NCBI GenBank assembly: GCA_002049455.2 | Contig: KV918955.1 | Span: 82,618 to 146,617, forward strand | DNA: 64,000 bases | Reading direction: 5' to 3' | Source: Porphyra umbilicalis | Taxonomy: Eukaryota > Rhodophyta > Bangiophyceae > Bangiales > Bangiaceae | Shown: positions 63,944 to 64,000 of the stretch, in pieces | Layout of the letters: every line of letters begins with the position of its first letter | Position numbering within the stretch: the stretch's first letter is position 1 | Made by a program: the position numbers and the translations under genes | The notes under the pieces: generated by a model | The model's database searches: none | Seen by the model: only the letters and a program-made list of their open reading frames with translations | Told to the model about the DNA's origin: nothing

Positions 63944-64000
63944 ATGGCTCGCGGATCTTCCTCACCTTCCCCGCTTGACGGGGGCGCTCCTCCGTTTGAG
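63944..64000 (+). CDS. Start of Gag of the nested retrotransposon (cut by window edge)
   Basis: An ATG opens a frame of 19 codons reaching the window end (MARGSSSPSPLDGGAPPFE). It lies about 130 bp after the primer-binding site, consistent with a Gag start. Too short for domain evidence. Confidence 0.5.
   Translation, partial: MARGSSSPSPLDGGAPPFE

Overview
The window is a GC-rich eukaryotic nuclear segment dominated by mobile elements of many classes. It has spliceosomal introns with GT..AG ends, long low-complexity Ala/Pro/Gly-rich ORFs, minisatellites and only a few host-like genes. I see no rRNA, tRNA, CRISPR or bacterial operon structure. I cannot assign the organism. The mix of a Helitron, a pogo/Tigger element, a PIF/Harbinger element, a Plavaka/CACTA-like transposase and a chromodomain Ty3-type retrotransposon fits a GC-rich protist, alga or early-diverging fungus. 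A single N at 1181 marks an ambiguous or joined assembly position.

Layout. 1-511: the 5' end (leader, primer-binding site, LTR) of a minus-strand LTR retrotransposon, abutting a 669-bp near-identical copy of a Helitron 3' coding region that stops at the N. 1196-2680 (-): a Pro/Ala-rich repeat protein. 5021-8854 (+): a four-exon Plavaka-like transposase that appears intact. 10.0-10.9 kb: three successive short tandem arrays. 11475-12008 (-): a hypothetical protein. 12.9-13.7 kb (+): a two-finger C2H2 protein. 14817-19988 (+): an apparently intact Helitron Rep-helicase. 21557-26431: a complete pogo/Tigger element with terminal inverted repeats and TA target duplication, its transposase stopped by one nonsense codon. 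27569-29314 (+): a PIF/Harbinger transposase stopped by one nonsense codon.

29.5-36.8 kb: an extraordinary block of repeat arrays (286-bp, 104-bp, about 120-bp and 48-bp units) that share a GGCGGCCGCC-like palindrome. The block surrounds a Myb/SANT-like gene and an Ala-rich repeat protein on the minus strand. 36.8-42 kb is largely gene-poor. 42.06-44.5 kb (-): a probable spliced C2H2 zinc-finger gene. 49259-51490 (-): an intronless F-box/leucine-rich-repeat-like gene, the best host-gene candidate.

53.8-64 kb is a nest of LTR retrotransposons. It holds a Gag-protease relic with a premature stop and a damaged catalytic motif, then a frameshifted Gag fragment broken at 57480 by the 5' LTR of a plus-strand element (LTR, initiator-Met-type primer-binding site, Gag-like ORF). 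Next comes a chromodomain Pol on the opposite strand. That Pol is cut at 63143 by the LTR of yet another element, whose Gag starts at 63944. The convergent Gag(+)/Pol(-) arrangement and the palindrome-sharing arrays are the two most unusual structures.
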